DNA of 40,803 nt from NCBI GenBank assembly GCA_003136555.1, contig PLEW01000121.1, positions 9,723 to 50,525 of the forward strand, in the 5' to 3' direction. The DNA is from Planctomycetota bacterium (lineage in GTDB: Bacteria; Planctomycetota; UBA11346). Positions 16,362 to 24,471 of the stretch are shown in pieces (positions within the stretch are counted from its first letter, which is position 1; every line of letters begins with the position of its first letter). The notes under the pieces were generated by a model that saw only the letters and a list, made by a program, of their open reading frames with translations, had not been told where the DNA came from and did no database searches. Position numbers and translations under genes: made by a program.

Positions 16362-16688
16362 ATGATCATCTTGTCGGTCCTGCTGCTCATCGCCATCTGG
16401 ATGGCGCGCTATGCCGACGGGCATCTGCTGCATGACGGAAGCCTGCCGATCAGGATCGTCAGCCTGGTCGCCGAGCAGGCGGTGCTGCTCACCATCATCG
16501 TGCTGGTCCTCCTCGGCGTGGCGTTGTTCCTGCGCCGGCAGTGGCGCTTCGCCATCCTGGGGCTGGAGATCCTCCTCGGTGCGGTGCTGGCGGTCATCAT
16601 CCTCGGCCTCGCCATCCAGGGCAATCAGGGATGGGAGACGAGGGTCTCGCCCCGACCTCCGGATGGCGCACCGGCAAACCCGCGTTGA
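16362..16688 (+). CDS. Small membrane protein, unknown function
   Basis: 108 residues from ATG 16362. There are three hydrophobic stretches: residues 1-15 (short), 37-57 (AEQAVLLTIIVLVLLGVALF) and 63-86 (FAILGLEILLGAVLAVIILG), then a Pro-rich polar tail. A start five codons upstream is also possible. It is divergent from the SASA gene, with 157 bp between them, and precedes the RIC gene by 149 bp on the same strand. That gap contains a palindromic operator, so the two plus-strand genes are probably transcribed separately. No family is recognised. Confidence 0.55.
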   Translation: MIILSVLLLIAIWMARYADGHLLHDGSLPIRIVSLVAEQAVLLTIIVLVLLGVALFLRRQWRFAILGLEILLGAVLAVIILGLAIQGNQGWETRVSPRPPDGAPANPR

Positions 16689-16766
16689 CGCGCGCTACGG
16701 CGGACCTCCATGGGCGCACGGTCAGCAGCGCAAGGTATCACACACGGCGGCTCCAATACCATTATT

Positions 16767-16781
16767 AGATATGTATATCCT
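16767..16781 (+). promoter_or_regulatory. Operator-like palindrome upstream of the RIC gene
   Basis: AGATATGTATATCCT contains the perfect 5-2-5 inverted repeat GATAT-GT-ATATC (16768-16779). It lies in an AT-rich patch 57 bases before the RIC start. The same 15-base string with a single changed base (AGATATCTATATCCT) lies upstream of the Rrf2 gene at 18226-18240. A shared site of this type points to control of both genes by the Rrf2 regulator. Binding is inferred. Confidence 0.65.
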
Positions 16782-16837
16782 ATTAATCGATACCAGCATT
16801 GCGCCATGACGCCAGCCCACGGCCCAGGGAGATGATC

Positions 16838-17731
16838 ATGCCGCAGGACCCCGGTCCGGCGACTCCGCATGATGCCCAGGAGATCATCGGCGCCTGGGCG
16901 GCTGCATGCGCTCAGCGCTCGGCCGCCGCCCAGGGCTCGCCCATGGCCACCTCGTCGTCCCACCCGCCGCTGTTCACAGCGGCGAGCCGGCGGAGCGATC
17001 TCGTCGCGGCCTATCCCGAGGTCGACGGCGTATGCGAGCGGCTCGGCTTCAGCGGGGAGATGACGCTGGGCGACTGGTGCTTGAGCCCCGACTGGGCGCT
17101 GCTGGAGCTGGCGCGCGCAGCCAAGCCGCCGCCACCGCCGGCAGCATGCGACTGGTCGATGGTGACGATCCCCGAGCTCATCCAGGACATCATCGTCACC
17201 CATCATCTGCCCCTGCGGCGCGAACTCGGGCGTCTGGGTGTGCTGATCAGGAGCTTCTGCGCCCGTCACCCGGAATTCGCCCAGATCGACCTCGACGGCC
17301 TGGCGTCGCGCTTCTCGGCCGAGGTGACCATCCATATCGACCATGAGGAGGCGGTGGTCTTCCCCCTGAGCATCGCCATCGAGGCCGCGAGCAGGGGGCA
17401 GCAGGAGGCCATCCCGGCGAGCAAAGACGTCACCGCGGCCATCCGTTTCATGAGCCTCGGCCACGAGGACGCGGCAGGTACCATCCGCAGGCTGATGGGC
17501 CTGCTGCATGTGGTGCCCATGCGCAGCGCCGATCCCGACATCGCCGTGATCAGCGAGGGCCTGAACGCGCTGCACGCCGACATGGTCATCCACGCCTACA
17601 AGGAAGAGAGCATCCTGCTGCCTGCGGTGGTGTTCGCCGATGAGCAGATCGCGGCTGGCGCGCACCTGCGCCTGCGGCCGATCTCCGGCAGCCGCGCGGA
17701 GGGCGATTCCGACCTGGCGGTCAGCGGCTGA
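16838..17731 (+). CDS. RIC/ScdA/YtfE-type di-iron protein
   Basis: 297 residues. The C-terminal two thirds match the hemerythrin-like RIC family, which repairs iron centres damaged by nitric oxide or peroxide. Probable ligands are His122/His123 (IVTHHLPLRREL), His166/His169 with Glu170 (HIDHEEAVVFPL), His209 (SLGHEDAAGTIRRLM), and His246/His252 with Glu256/Glu257 (LHADMVIHAYKEESILLP). Residues about 55-95 take the place of the N-terminal DUF542 segment (YPEVDGVCERLGFSGEMTLG), but the usual Cys-Cys-Gly-Gly motif is absent. AGGGAG at 16826-16831 fixes the start at ATG 16838. It converges on the Rrf2 gene, 18 bp away, and carries the same upstream palindrome, so it is probably de-repressed by nitrosative or oxidative stress. 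Confidence 0.82.
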   Translation: MPQDPGPATPHDAQEIIGAWAAACAQRSAAAQGSPMATSSSHPPLFTAASRRSDLVAAYPEVDGVCERLGFSGEMTLGDWCLSPDWALLELARAAKPPPPPAACDWSMVTIPELIQDIIVTHHLPLRRELGRLGVLIRSFCARHPEFAQIDLDGLASRFSAEVTIHIDHEEAVVFPLSIAIEAASRGQQEAIPASKDVTAAIRFMSLGHEDAAGTIRRLMGLLHVVPMRSADPDIAVISEGLNALHADMVIHAYKEESILLPAVVFADEQIAAGAHLRLRPISGSRAEGDSDLAVSG

Positions 17732-17749
17732 TCTCGCCTGGCACTGCGT

Positions 17750-18187
17750 TCATTCGGCATGGCGCGGGAAGGCGCACAGCGGGCGGGATGTCTGGGGCTG
17801 ATTGAGCAGGTGATGGATGGTGAGCTTCTTGAACGCGGTCTCGACCGCGAGCATGGCGTTGTCGAGGCCGCGATGCAGGGGGCAGAGATTGGCGCCATGC
17901 CCTTCGAGACCGAGCGGGCATTCGGTGATGCGCACGATCGGATCCACCGCCTGGACCACGGCATAGACGGTGAGCTCCTTGGGCGATTTGATCAGGGTGA
18001 AGCCGCCGTAGAGACCGCGCTGCGATGATACCAGCCCGGCCTTGGCCAGGCCTTGCATGATCTTCGACAGGTAGCCGACTGGCACCTTGGTCCCTTCGGC
18101 GATGGCTTCGGCGGTATGGGCTTCCGTGGGCGAGTCGGCCAGGAAGACGATGGCGCGCAGGGCATATTCCGTGGTCTGCGAGATCAT
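17750..18187 (-). CDS. Rrf2-family regulator (NsrR/IscR-like)
   Basis: 145 residues. The N-terminal winged helix is typical (MISQTTEYALRAIVFLA, then KVPVGYLSKIMQGLAKAGLV and SQRGLYGGFTL). Cys90, Cys102 and a late Cys138 could bind an iron-sulfur cluster; Cys90 and Cys102 lie in the usual ECPLGLEGHG and NLCPLHRGLDN setting, but the third canonical Cys between them is not present, so cluster ligation must differ from E. coli NsrR. The family senses NO, iron or redox state through such a cluster. The gene converges with the RIC gene, and the same palindrome lies over its own promoter, which predicts autoregulation plus control of RIC. Family assignment is strong; the signal (NO versus redox) is inferred from the RIC neighbour. 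Confidence 0.92.
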   Translation of the reverse strand: MISQTTEYALRAIVFLADSPTEAHTAEAIAEGTKVPVGYLSKIMQGLAKAGLVSSQRGLYGGFTLIKSPKELTVYAVVQAVDPIVRITECPLGLEGHGANLCPLHRGLDNAMLAVETAFKKLTIHHLLNQPQTSRPLCAFPRHAE

Positions 18188-18225
18188 GGTGGGCCTGTGG
18201 GGGTGGTAGAGGAAGTTGCTCTAGA

Positions 18226-18262
18226 AGATATCTATATCCTGTAGCGCAAAATAAATAATCAA
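18226..18262 (-). promoter_or_regulatory. Rrf2 promoter with overlapping operator
   Basis: On the minus strand TTGATT (18257-18262) and GATATA (18233-18238) are spaced by 18 bases and can serve as -35 and -10. The perfect palindrome GATAT-CT-ATATC (18227-18238) covers the -10, so a bound repressor would block polymerase. The 15-base plus-strand match to 16767-16781 is at 18226-18240. An AT-rich inverted repeat, AATAAT (18254-18259) with ATTATT (18273-18278), overlaps the upstream side. Confidence 0.6.
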
Positions 18263-18424
18263 TAAGCCGTTAATTATTGTTTTCACAAGTACTTACGCTG
18301 CCATCGGCGGCTGCCTCGCAGGCACGTTGTAGGGACGGCCGCATCAGGGCACTTGGCGGTCGAGGGCCTGACCGCTGCGGCCGCGCGCTCCGTTGATGGC
18401 GTTCGTCAGTCGGGCCCGCGAGGA

Positions 18425-18820
18425 TCAGGTCGGCGGCGATGGGCCGCGGAGGTCCTTGAGCCATTGGTCGGCATCGCTGATGGAGGTGAAGGCCTCGGCA
18501 GTGATGCCGAATTCCTGGGCGAAGACGGAATACATGCGACCCATGCCGTACTGGACGCCATTGGTGGTGAAGACCTGGGCGACCCGTCCCGAGAACAGGT
18601 TGGTCAATGCCCCGGACCGCCGCGCACGTTCACGCATCTGCACCGCTGTGGGGTGATCATTCGAACCGCGCAGATCGACCAGCAGGTCGAGGCCGGGGAC
18701 GAAATCCTTGTCGGCGAAGATCGTCGCGTAGCAGGCGTCGATCTCATCATTGACCATGGGCCCTGTGAGAACCAGTACCACCCGGTGCGCGGCGCGGTCA
18801 ATGCTGTACGAGACGCCCAT
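18425..18820 (-). CDS. SpoIIAA/STAS-like domain protein
   Basis: 131 residues. It starts with MGVSYSIDRAAHRVVLVLTG, then MVNDEIDACYATIFADKDFVPGLDLLVDLRGS, the strand-helix-strand pattern of the SpoIIAA-like (STAS-related) single-domain proteins common in environmental bacteria. No anti-sigma kinase gene is adjacent, and no phospho-Ser can be pointed out with confidence. GGAG lies four bases before the ATG at 18820. It stands alone between the Rrf2 promoter region and a long gap, so the role is unknown; members of this family may bind lipids or act as regulatory partners. The fold call is by pattern only. Confidence 0.6.
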   Translation of the reverse strand: MGVSYSIDRAAHRVVLVLTGPMVNDEIDACYATIFADKDFVPGLDLLVDLRGSNDHPTAVQMRERARRSGALTNLFSGRVAQVFTTNGVQYGMGRMYSVFAQEFGITAEAFTSISDADQWLKDLRGPSPPT

Positions 18821-19326
18821 TCAACTCCACGTCCTTAGCTGCGGGATGAGTGCCAGGATGGGGGGTGCCGGCAACGTCGCAACCTGTTCACATATGGAGC
18901 ACCACGGTGCGGCAGGTAGGGACCGACCAGGACTGCGCGCCTAGTGATGGATTCCCTGGTACGGCGGGCACCGCCGGGCGTGGCCAGCGGGGTGGCGACT
19001 GGGGGTGATGCACGGGATTCCTGGCGCGCCCATGATGACCGGCCGATCCGCCGTTGTCGGCTGCCTGATGGCGCACAGGGAACGCTGCCCGCCACCAGCG
19101 CATGTACGTCAGCCCATCATCGCATCCCATTATATGAAAGCCACTAACGACTAGATGTCAGGGGCGGCGAGCAACCCCATTCCAGGTGCGCCGAGAGGGG
19201 GCGGCGCACCATGGATGCCGTGGCCGTAGTACGCTCCCAAGCTCCCCCTGTCGGCGCCGCAGGGTACAATTGCGAGCGCGGGAAGTACGCACCTCGGGCG
19301 GTGACGATACCGGGCCGGGGGTCCGC
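18821..19326. other. Gene-free stretch
   Basis: These 506 bases hold no frame with a protein-like pattern on either strand. The left end must contain the promoter and Shine-Dalgarno of the SpoIIAA-like gene. No RNA gene, repeat or clear terminator is visible. Confidence 0.4.
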
Positions 19327-20181
19327 TCAGCCAGCCATCTGCAGCAGCTGCTGGGCCAGGTCGATCTCGCGTTGCATGGAGGCGATGACCTGGGTGAGAG
19401 AGTTCTTGTCCATGCCGAGGTGGACCCACACCTGCGGGTCGAGGGTCATCTCGTTGAAGCTGCCGGAAATGCGGATCTTGCGCAGGGAGCAGAGGTAGTC
19501 GGCAAGCATGCACATGGCCGCCAACTTCGGATTGGCCGCGTGGGTGAGATCATGCTGGTAGCGGATGGTGTCGATCAGGGCGGCGTCGAGACCCCAGTGG
19601 GTGCATAGCCATGCCGCGACATCTCCGTCATCAGTGCCGATCACCTGCTGTGCGGCGGCACTGAAGCTGAGGCGCTTGTCCGCGGCCAGGAGGATGATCG
19701 AGCGCACCGCGTCAGGCATGTTCTCGACCAGGATCACTTTCCCGAGATCCTTCAGCAGGCCGATGCTGAAGGCGCTTTCGGGATCCCAGATGCGGCTCCG
19801 CTTGGCGATCTCCCGGCAGAGCCCGGCGGCGACCGCATTGTGGAACCAGAACTGGCGCATGTTGAAGCCGGTCGCCTGCTGCTGGAAGAGCGAGATGACC
19901 GAGACGGACAGGGCGATGGCCCTGATGGTCTTGAAGCCGAGCAAGGAGAGGGCGGACTCGAGATTGGCCACCGGCTGCGGCAGGGCGAAGGCGGCGCTGT
20001 TCGCCATCCTCAGGATCTTCGCCGCCATCCCCGCATCCTTGATCATGATCGCGGCCAGTTGCGGGATCGTCGTCTGCTCCTCGCCCGCCAGGCGCACCAC
20101 TTGGGTGGTGATCTCCGGCAAGGACGGGATGGTGTGGATGCGTTCGACGATATCCGCCAGGGCATGTGACATCTCAGCCAT
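19327..20181 (-). CDS. HDOD-domain signalling protein
   Basis: 284 residues, nearly all one HDOD domain, a relative of HD-GYP that lacks a reliable metal-phosphodiesterase site and acts as a protein-interaction output in chemotaxis, biofilm or motility control. Visible signatures are HTIPSLPEITTQVVRL, then IMIKDAGMAAKILRMANSAAF, ALSLLGFKTIRAIALSVSVI, FWFHNAVAAGLCREIAKR, FSIGLLKDLGKVILVENMP, and a late VAAWLCTHWGLD. No N-terminal receiver or C-terminal effector domain is fused. ATG 20181 is given; ATG 20172 is an alternative. The gene has long gaps on both sides, so it is probably a single-gene unit. No partner is adjacent; the kinase island begins about 4 kb away. Confidence 0.9.
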   Translation of the reverse strand: MAEMSHALADIVERIHTIPSLPEITTQVVRLAGEEQTTIPQLAAIMIKDAGMAAKILRMANSAAFALPQPVANLESALSLLGFKTIRAIALSVSVISLFQQQATGFNMRQFWFHNAVAAGLCREIAKRSRIWDPESAFSIGLLKDLGKVILVENMPDAVRSIILLAADKRLSFSAAAQQVIGTDDGDVAAWLCTHWGLDAALIDTIRYQHDLTHAANPKLAAMCMLADYLCSLRKIRISGSFNEMTLDPQVWVHLGMDKNSLTQVIASMQREIDLAQQLLQMAG

Positions 20182-20581
20182 GGTCGTCAGCCCATGGCCT
20201 GCCGGGACGCATCACCGACGACGTGTTGGTGGTTGCTGTACTTCCGGGTCGGATGATTGATGACAGGCCTGCCTCCTCTGCATCCCTGGCTGAGATGGCT
20301 GTGTCTGCAGCCCTCTGACGGTTCAGCGGCGTGCGGTCTGCACCAGGTCACGGCGCGGACGTCGACGTACTGCCAGGGCACTACCATAACGTGTCATCTC
20401 CAGGGCTCGCAACCCATTCCACTGCTGGAATATCGCCGCGGCGCCGCGCCCACGGCAGCGATGCGGCATGGACAAGATGCTCAGGCGATGGCCCGCCTCG
20501 GCGGCAGACTCCTGCCCGGTTCAGCTGATCGACCCCATCGGGGAAGCGAGCTGAAGCGGCGTCGCCAGACGCACAGACGGA
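20182..20581. other. Gene-free stretch
   Basis: 400 bases with no convincing frame. A 10-base palindrome ACGTCGACGT lies at 20359-20368. The HDOD promoter should lie at the left end. Nothing else is recognised. Confidence 0.35.
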
Positions 20582-21316
20582 TCAGGGAGATGGCAGGGCG
20601 GTCAGCGGCCTGATCTTGATGTTCTTGAACCACACCAGATTGCCATGGTCCTGGAGGTCGATGTGGCCGGCGTGGTTGGTGCCGTATTTTGGCCAGGCCT
20701 TGAATTTGCTCTTGGCGAGGCGGGCCTTCCAGTCATCGCTATCGATCTCGCACTCCACCACCTTGGTCCCATTCAGCCAATGCTCAACATGGTTGCCGAC
20801 ATGGATGATGCGCACGTGGTTGAATTCGCCGACTGGATTGAGGTGCTTGTTCTGCGGTGCGTACATCGCATAGACCGAACTGGCGGCGGTGAGCGGATTG
20901 CGCCCATCGCCATTCTTGTCGTCGTCCAGTACCTGGCATTCCAGCCCGGACATGTAGGGCGCCTGGCCATCCTCGCTCACCAGGTACATGATGCCGCTGT
21001 TGCCGCCAGGGGAGATCTTCCAGTCGGCCTGGAGCTCGAAATCCCCATAGGTCTCCAACGTCACGATGTCGCCGGCGCCCTCTTTGCGGAACAGGCAGCC
21101 GTCCTCAGCGATCCAACCGGGTGGGCATTCGGTCTTGTTGTAGCCGCGCCAGCCTTTGGTCGAGGTGCCGTCGAACAGCAGCGTCCAATGCTGCTGCTTC
21201 TCAGCCTCGCTCAACTGATTGTCACGCGGCGGTTGGACGGAGGTCAGGCTGGTGGCGCAGCCGCCGAGGAACAGGAGGGAGAAGGCGGCGACGTGCGCGA
21301 GGGAGCGGCTGATCAT
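20582..21316 (-). CDS. DUF1080-family lipoprotein (3-keto-disaccharide hydrolase type)
   Basis: 244 residues. The N terminus is a lipoprotein signal with lipobox LFLGGC near residue 20, so the protein is predicted to be anchored at the outer face of a membrane. The DUF1080 domain (concanavalin-like fold) is clear: WTLLFDGTSTKGWRGY, YGDFELQADWKISPGGNSGI, GLECQVLDDDKNGDG and the ending GNLVWFKNIKIRPL. DUF1080 proteins are abundant in PVC bacteria, and some hydrolyse 3-keto-glycosides. AGGGG lies eight bases before ATG 21316. The neighbours are two malectin-domain proteins on the same strand, which suggests surface carbohydrate handling. The substrate is unknown. Confidence 0.9.
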   Translation of the reverse strand: MISRSLAHVAAFSLLFLGGCATSLTSVQPPRDNQLSEAEKQQHWTLLFDGTSTKGWRGYNKTECPPGWIAEDGCLFRKEGAGDIVTLETYGDFELQADWKISPGGNSGIMYLVSEDGQAPYMSGLECQVLDDDKNGDGRNPLTAASSVYAMYAPQNKHLNPVGEFNHVRIIHVGNHVEHWLNGTKVVECEIDSDDWKARLAKSKFKAWPKYGTNHAGHIDLQDHGNLVWFKNIKIRPLTALPSP

Positions 21317-21638
21317 ATGGGTAACCCCTGGAGGGAGCGCGACCGTATAGCTCCATCGACCGGCAGGCAAGGGTCGACCCGAGGTCGAGGCATATCGCGG
21401 TCAAGCACCGATCATTCCTGTGCCCTGCGAGCCGGAGACTGTCACCGGATGAACTGATTCACTCGGTTCGGCGAGATCGAGCTAAGCGATTGATGTTGGA
21501 GGCAGGACTGTGGGACTTCGACCATGTTGGACATGGCATCTGACGTGCATCAGGTCTGGAGATTGGCTGATCGGCCTGGCGATCCATCGTGCAGTGGCAC
21601 TGCTCCGCCAGGACGTCACCTATCGATCCGCAGGCACG
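21317..21638. other. Gene-free stretch
   Basis: 322 bases between the DUF1080 gene and the end of the first malectin gene. It should carry the promoter of the DUF1080 gene. No repeat, RNA or terminator pattern stands out. Confidence 0.35.
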
Positions 21639-22418
21639 CTACTTGGACGAGCGCAATATCTCCAGCCCGCTCAATTTGGGCAGGTCGGTTGTGGTCGTGA
21701 AGCTGATGACGATTTGCCCGGCCGCAGTGGCGGTTGCCGGGTAGTCCCGGACCACGGCTATCTTTGGTCCGTGGGCGGCGGCGACGATATCGAATCCAGT
21801 CTGCACCGCGAGGCCATTGATGATTATGCCGAAGACGCGTTCCCCGGGTTTGGTCCAGTAGATTTCCGCGAAATGCAGGCGAACGACATAGGGGGAACCG
21901 GATGCGAGTCCTGGAATGGCATAGACCATATCCGATCCGACGCGCTCGTTCTCGTAGACGGCCTCGGGGGCCGCATTGATGACGCCGGTCGTGTTCACGG
22001 GGACACCAAGCGCTTCGACTATTCCGCCAGTGACGTAGCTATCGGCGGCGAATGGTCCGGCAGCCTCGCCCCCGCAGGCGATGGCGATGATCGTGGAACC
22101 GGCGAGACGAATCGGCGGTGGACTGCCAGCGGCCGGGGGGATGGCGACTTGCAGGCTGGCGATCTGGGCCTTGATCGCCTGCGCCCCATCGAGGTCGTGG
22201 CGGTGGACCGCGAGATCCTGACTGTGCGTGAGCGCGCGGATGAGGTCCTGGTACAGGATCCTCAAGCGCGCGTCATACTCCTGGTGGACCTGGACCTCCT
22301 GCTTCGCCTCGTCATCGATGAGCTTCTGGATATCGGCCGGCAGAGACGGGGCATCCTCGGCCCGCAGCGACGACCAGATGATCGCCAGGGAGAGGGAGGC
22401 GATGCGCAGGACGGCCAT
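21639..22418 (-). CDS. Exported malectin-domain protein, copy 1
   Basis: 259 residues. A signal peptide (about residues 1-20, ending SSLRA) precedes LPADIQKLIDDEAKQEVQ, a helical, probably coiled-coil segment to about residue 90, and then a malectin-type carbohydrate-binding beta-sandwich. The sandwich shows IIAIACGGEAAGPFAADSYV, YVVRLHFAEIYWTKPGERVF, GIIINGLAVQTGFDIVA, and the ending LPKLSGLEIL. No catalytic domain is attached. AGGTGG lies just before ATG 22418. It follows a paralogue (22492-23319) by 73 bp on the same strand. Such proteins in PVC bacteria are usually secreted and may bind glycans or act as structural surface proteins. The carbohydrate ligand is unknown. Confidence 0.82.
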   Translation of the reverse strand: MAVLRIASLSLAIIWSSLRAEDAPSLPADIQKLIDDEAKQEVQVHQEYDARLRILYQDLIRALTHSQDLAVHRHDLDGAQAIKAQIASLQVAIPPAAGSPPPIRLAGSTIIAIACGGEAAGPFAADSYVTGGIVEALGVPVNTTGVINAAPEAVYENERVGSDMVYAIPGLASGSPYVVRLHFAEIYWTKPGERVFGIIINGLAVQTGFDIVAAAHGPKIAVVRDYPATATAAGQIVISFTTTTDLPKLSGLEILRSSK

Positions 22419-22491
22419 TGTCCACCTGGCCAACGCATTCAGCCGGCAAGGTGCGATGAAGGCCCTCGCCGGAAGCGGGTGAGGGAACCAG

Positions 22492-23319
22492 CTAGGGAGC
22501 GGCACGGATGATTTCCAGGCCGCAGAGCTTGGGATTCTGCACCACAGCGGCAAAGCTGATTGCCAGCCGACCGGTCGCGGTGGCCTTGGCTGTGAAATCG
22601 CGGACCAGCGCGATGCGTGGGCCGCCAGCAGCAACGATGATGTCGAGGTGCTTGAGCACCACCTCTCCGTTGATCAGGATGTCGAATACACGCTGCCCCG
22701 GATCGGCGAAATAATTTTCGGAGAAATGGAGCCGCACGACATACGATGCGCCCGGGACGAGCCCCGGGATGGAATAAGCCATATCCACGCCATAGCGCTC
22801 GTTCAGATAGACGCCCTCGGGGGCGGCATGCGCAATGCTGGAAGTGCGTACCGCTCCGCTGTAATGAGCATCATTGCCACCGGTGAATGCCTGATCGGCG
22901 AGGAAGGCGCCGACAGCTGTTCCGGCGCAGGCGATGGCGATAGCCACCGGGCCGGTACCGATGTGCGATGTCGCAGATGGGCTAGGGGGGGCGGACGGCT
23001 TTTTCCCCTGAAGGGCCTCAATCTGATCCTGGATGAGCGCCGTCCTGTCGAGGTCCAGCTGCTGCCGGGCTTGTTCATCGGCATGTTGCAGCGTGGTGAC
23101 GAGCGCCTGGCGCAGGTTGGCGATCGTGGTCTTGAGTTCCTGCTGGAGGAGGAGCTCCTGGCTGCCGGCGACGTCTATCAATTTCTGGGCATCAGCGGGC
23201 AGCGGTGGGGCATCATCCGCACAGAGGACGACCGACGCGAACAGCGCAAGCACGGCAGCGGCGCTCGAGACGCCCCCCCGATCACGGTGGCGGAGGAGAT
23301 TCCGGGCCGTGTCTCTCAT
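22492..23319 (-). CDS. Exported malectin-domain protein, copy 2
   Basis: 275 residues from ATG 23319. It has the same plan as its neighbour: a signal peptide with long basic start (MRDTARNLLRHRDRG, then AAAVLALFASVVLCA), LPADAQKLIDVAGSQELLLQ, a helical coiled-coil part to about residue 100 with a Pro/Ser linker, and a malectin domain (VAIAIACAGTAVGAFLADQA, YVVRLHFSENYFADPGQRVF, DILINGEVVLKHLDIIVAAG). The two copies are clearly homologous along their full length, which marks a tandem duplication. An in-frame start at 23520 would add 67 residues that do not look like protein and overlap the edge of the pseudogene region, so it is rejected. The ligand is unknown. Confidence 0.82.
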   Translation of the reverse strand: MRDTARNLLRHRDRGGVSSAAAVLALFASVVLCADDAPPLPADAQKLIDVAGSQELLLQQELKTTIANLRQALVTTLQHADEQARQQLDLDRTALIQDQIEALQGKKPSAPPSPSATSHIGTGPVAIAIACAGTAVGAFLADQAFTGGNDAHYSGAVRTSSIAHAAPEGVYLNERYGVDMAYSIPGLVPGASYVVRLHFSENYFADPGQRVFDILINGEVVLKHLDIIVAAGGPRIALVRDFTAKATATGRLAISFAAVVQNPKLCGLEIIRAAP

Positions 23320-23538
23320 TGTCCTCGTGCTGCGGGTCGCCACCTTGACGGCTGTACGGGTGTCCCGCCGTTCGTGGCGGTGCACGTGCGTCGATGCATT
23401 CTCCTGCGGCGATGATGAATCCATACAGAGCCAGAACCTCTTGGATGATCGTGAAGCACTAGGCCGAAATTCCATCGCTATTTTGACCACGCCAAAGATG
23501 GCGTAATTGGAGTGAACCACGCAGCTCGCATCAATGGC

Positions 23539-24430
23539 ATCCCCATGACTGGCCCAGGAACGATTGCCACGGCCGTCGACACCATGAAAGCCGGCGACTT
23601 CGTTTATCTGCTGAAGCCATTCACCTTGAGCATTCTCCTTCCTGTGATTTTCGGCACCCTCTGTGCGATCGCTGAAGATAGAGAGCGCCGCACTTCAGCG
23701 CGGAGTGCGTGAGTGCACGGCGGAATTGGAGGTTGCCAATAGGTAACTTGAGGCTTTCGCCTACTCGGCGTCTCACCACCTCAACGTGCCTCAACGGTAC
23801 ATTGTTTCCAATAGCACTGTGATCGAGGAGGAACAAGCGAACCGTCCGCCGGAAGAATCGAGAGGCATGATGAAGCGCATTCGCATCAAAGCGAAGCGCA
23901 TGAGTCAGCTCATGCAGTATCCGCTGATGATATCAAAGGTCAGTCAGAGCCCCATTGCCATGACCCATATTGACATGTCGGCCATGGCACAGGAGAGAAT
24001 TGCATCTCTGCGCGAGGCCGATCCGCAGCGCCAAGTCGATGTTGCCATTGCCTAAGCTAGTGCAATGCATGGTGACCGGGGATTATGCCGCGTTATGTTT
24101 GATAACGTCATCGGGAATGCTTGGAAGCATAACGGTCGACAGCCACATCCGCTGATCGCTATTGGTGTCGTGGCCACGAAGCAACATGAGCGCACGGTGT
24201 ATGTTCGCGATAATGGAGCCGGATTCGATATGTCTCAAGCGGACAGGCTCTTCGCGCCATTTCAGCGCTTTCATAGCATGGATGAATATCCTGGCTCCGG
24301 AATAGGACTGTCGATTGTCGCGCGCATCGTCCAACGTCTTGATGGACGGATCTGGGCCGAGAGCGAGGTGACCAAGGGATCTACGTTTTACATCGCGCTC
24401 GACGGGTCACCACCAGCCGGTTGTCAGTAG
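23539..24430 (+). pseudogene. Decayed REC-histidine kinase pseudogene
   Basis: Remnants of one receiver-kinase gene can be read across two frames. Frame from about 23542: PMTGPGTIATAVDTMKAG then FVYLLKPF, the end of a receiver domain. After a frameshift near 23645-23651 the second frame gives VRECTAELEVANR, a TAA stop at 23744-23746, then LEAFAYSASHHLNVPQRYI, the HisKA box with its His retained, RMSQLMQYPLMISKVSQSPI, and a second in-frame TAA at 24053-24055. The ATPase part follows with the N box NVIGNAWKHN, RDNGAGFD and GSGIGLSIVARIVQRLDGRI. The intact minus-strand gene at 25454-27010 has the same box order. Two stops and a frameshift, with AT-richer sequence, indicate a dead gene rather than a sequencing slip. 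Confidence 0.82.
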
Positions 24431-24471
24431 GATGAGCACCAGATGTGCCATCTCGTCCTCCTGTCCCGATG

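Noticed and set aside
20359-20368. 10-bp palindrome ACGTCGACGT
   Set aside because: It is not near a recognisable promoter and may be chance in GC-rich DNA.
23320-23520. Upstream extension of the second malectin gene by 67 codons
   Set aside because: The added residues do not form an export signal, and a good signal peptide starts at 23319.
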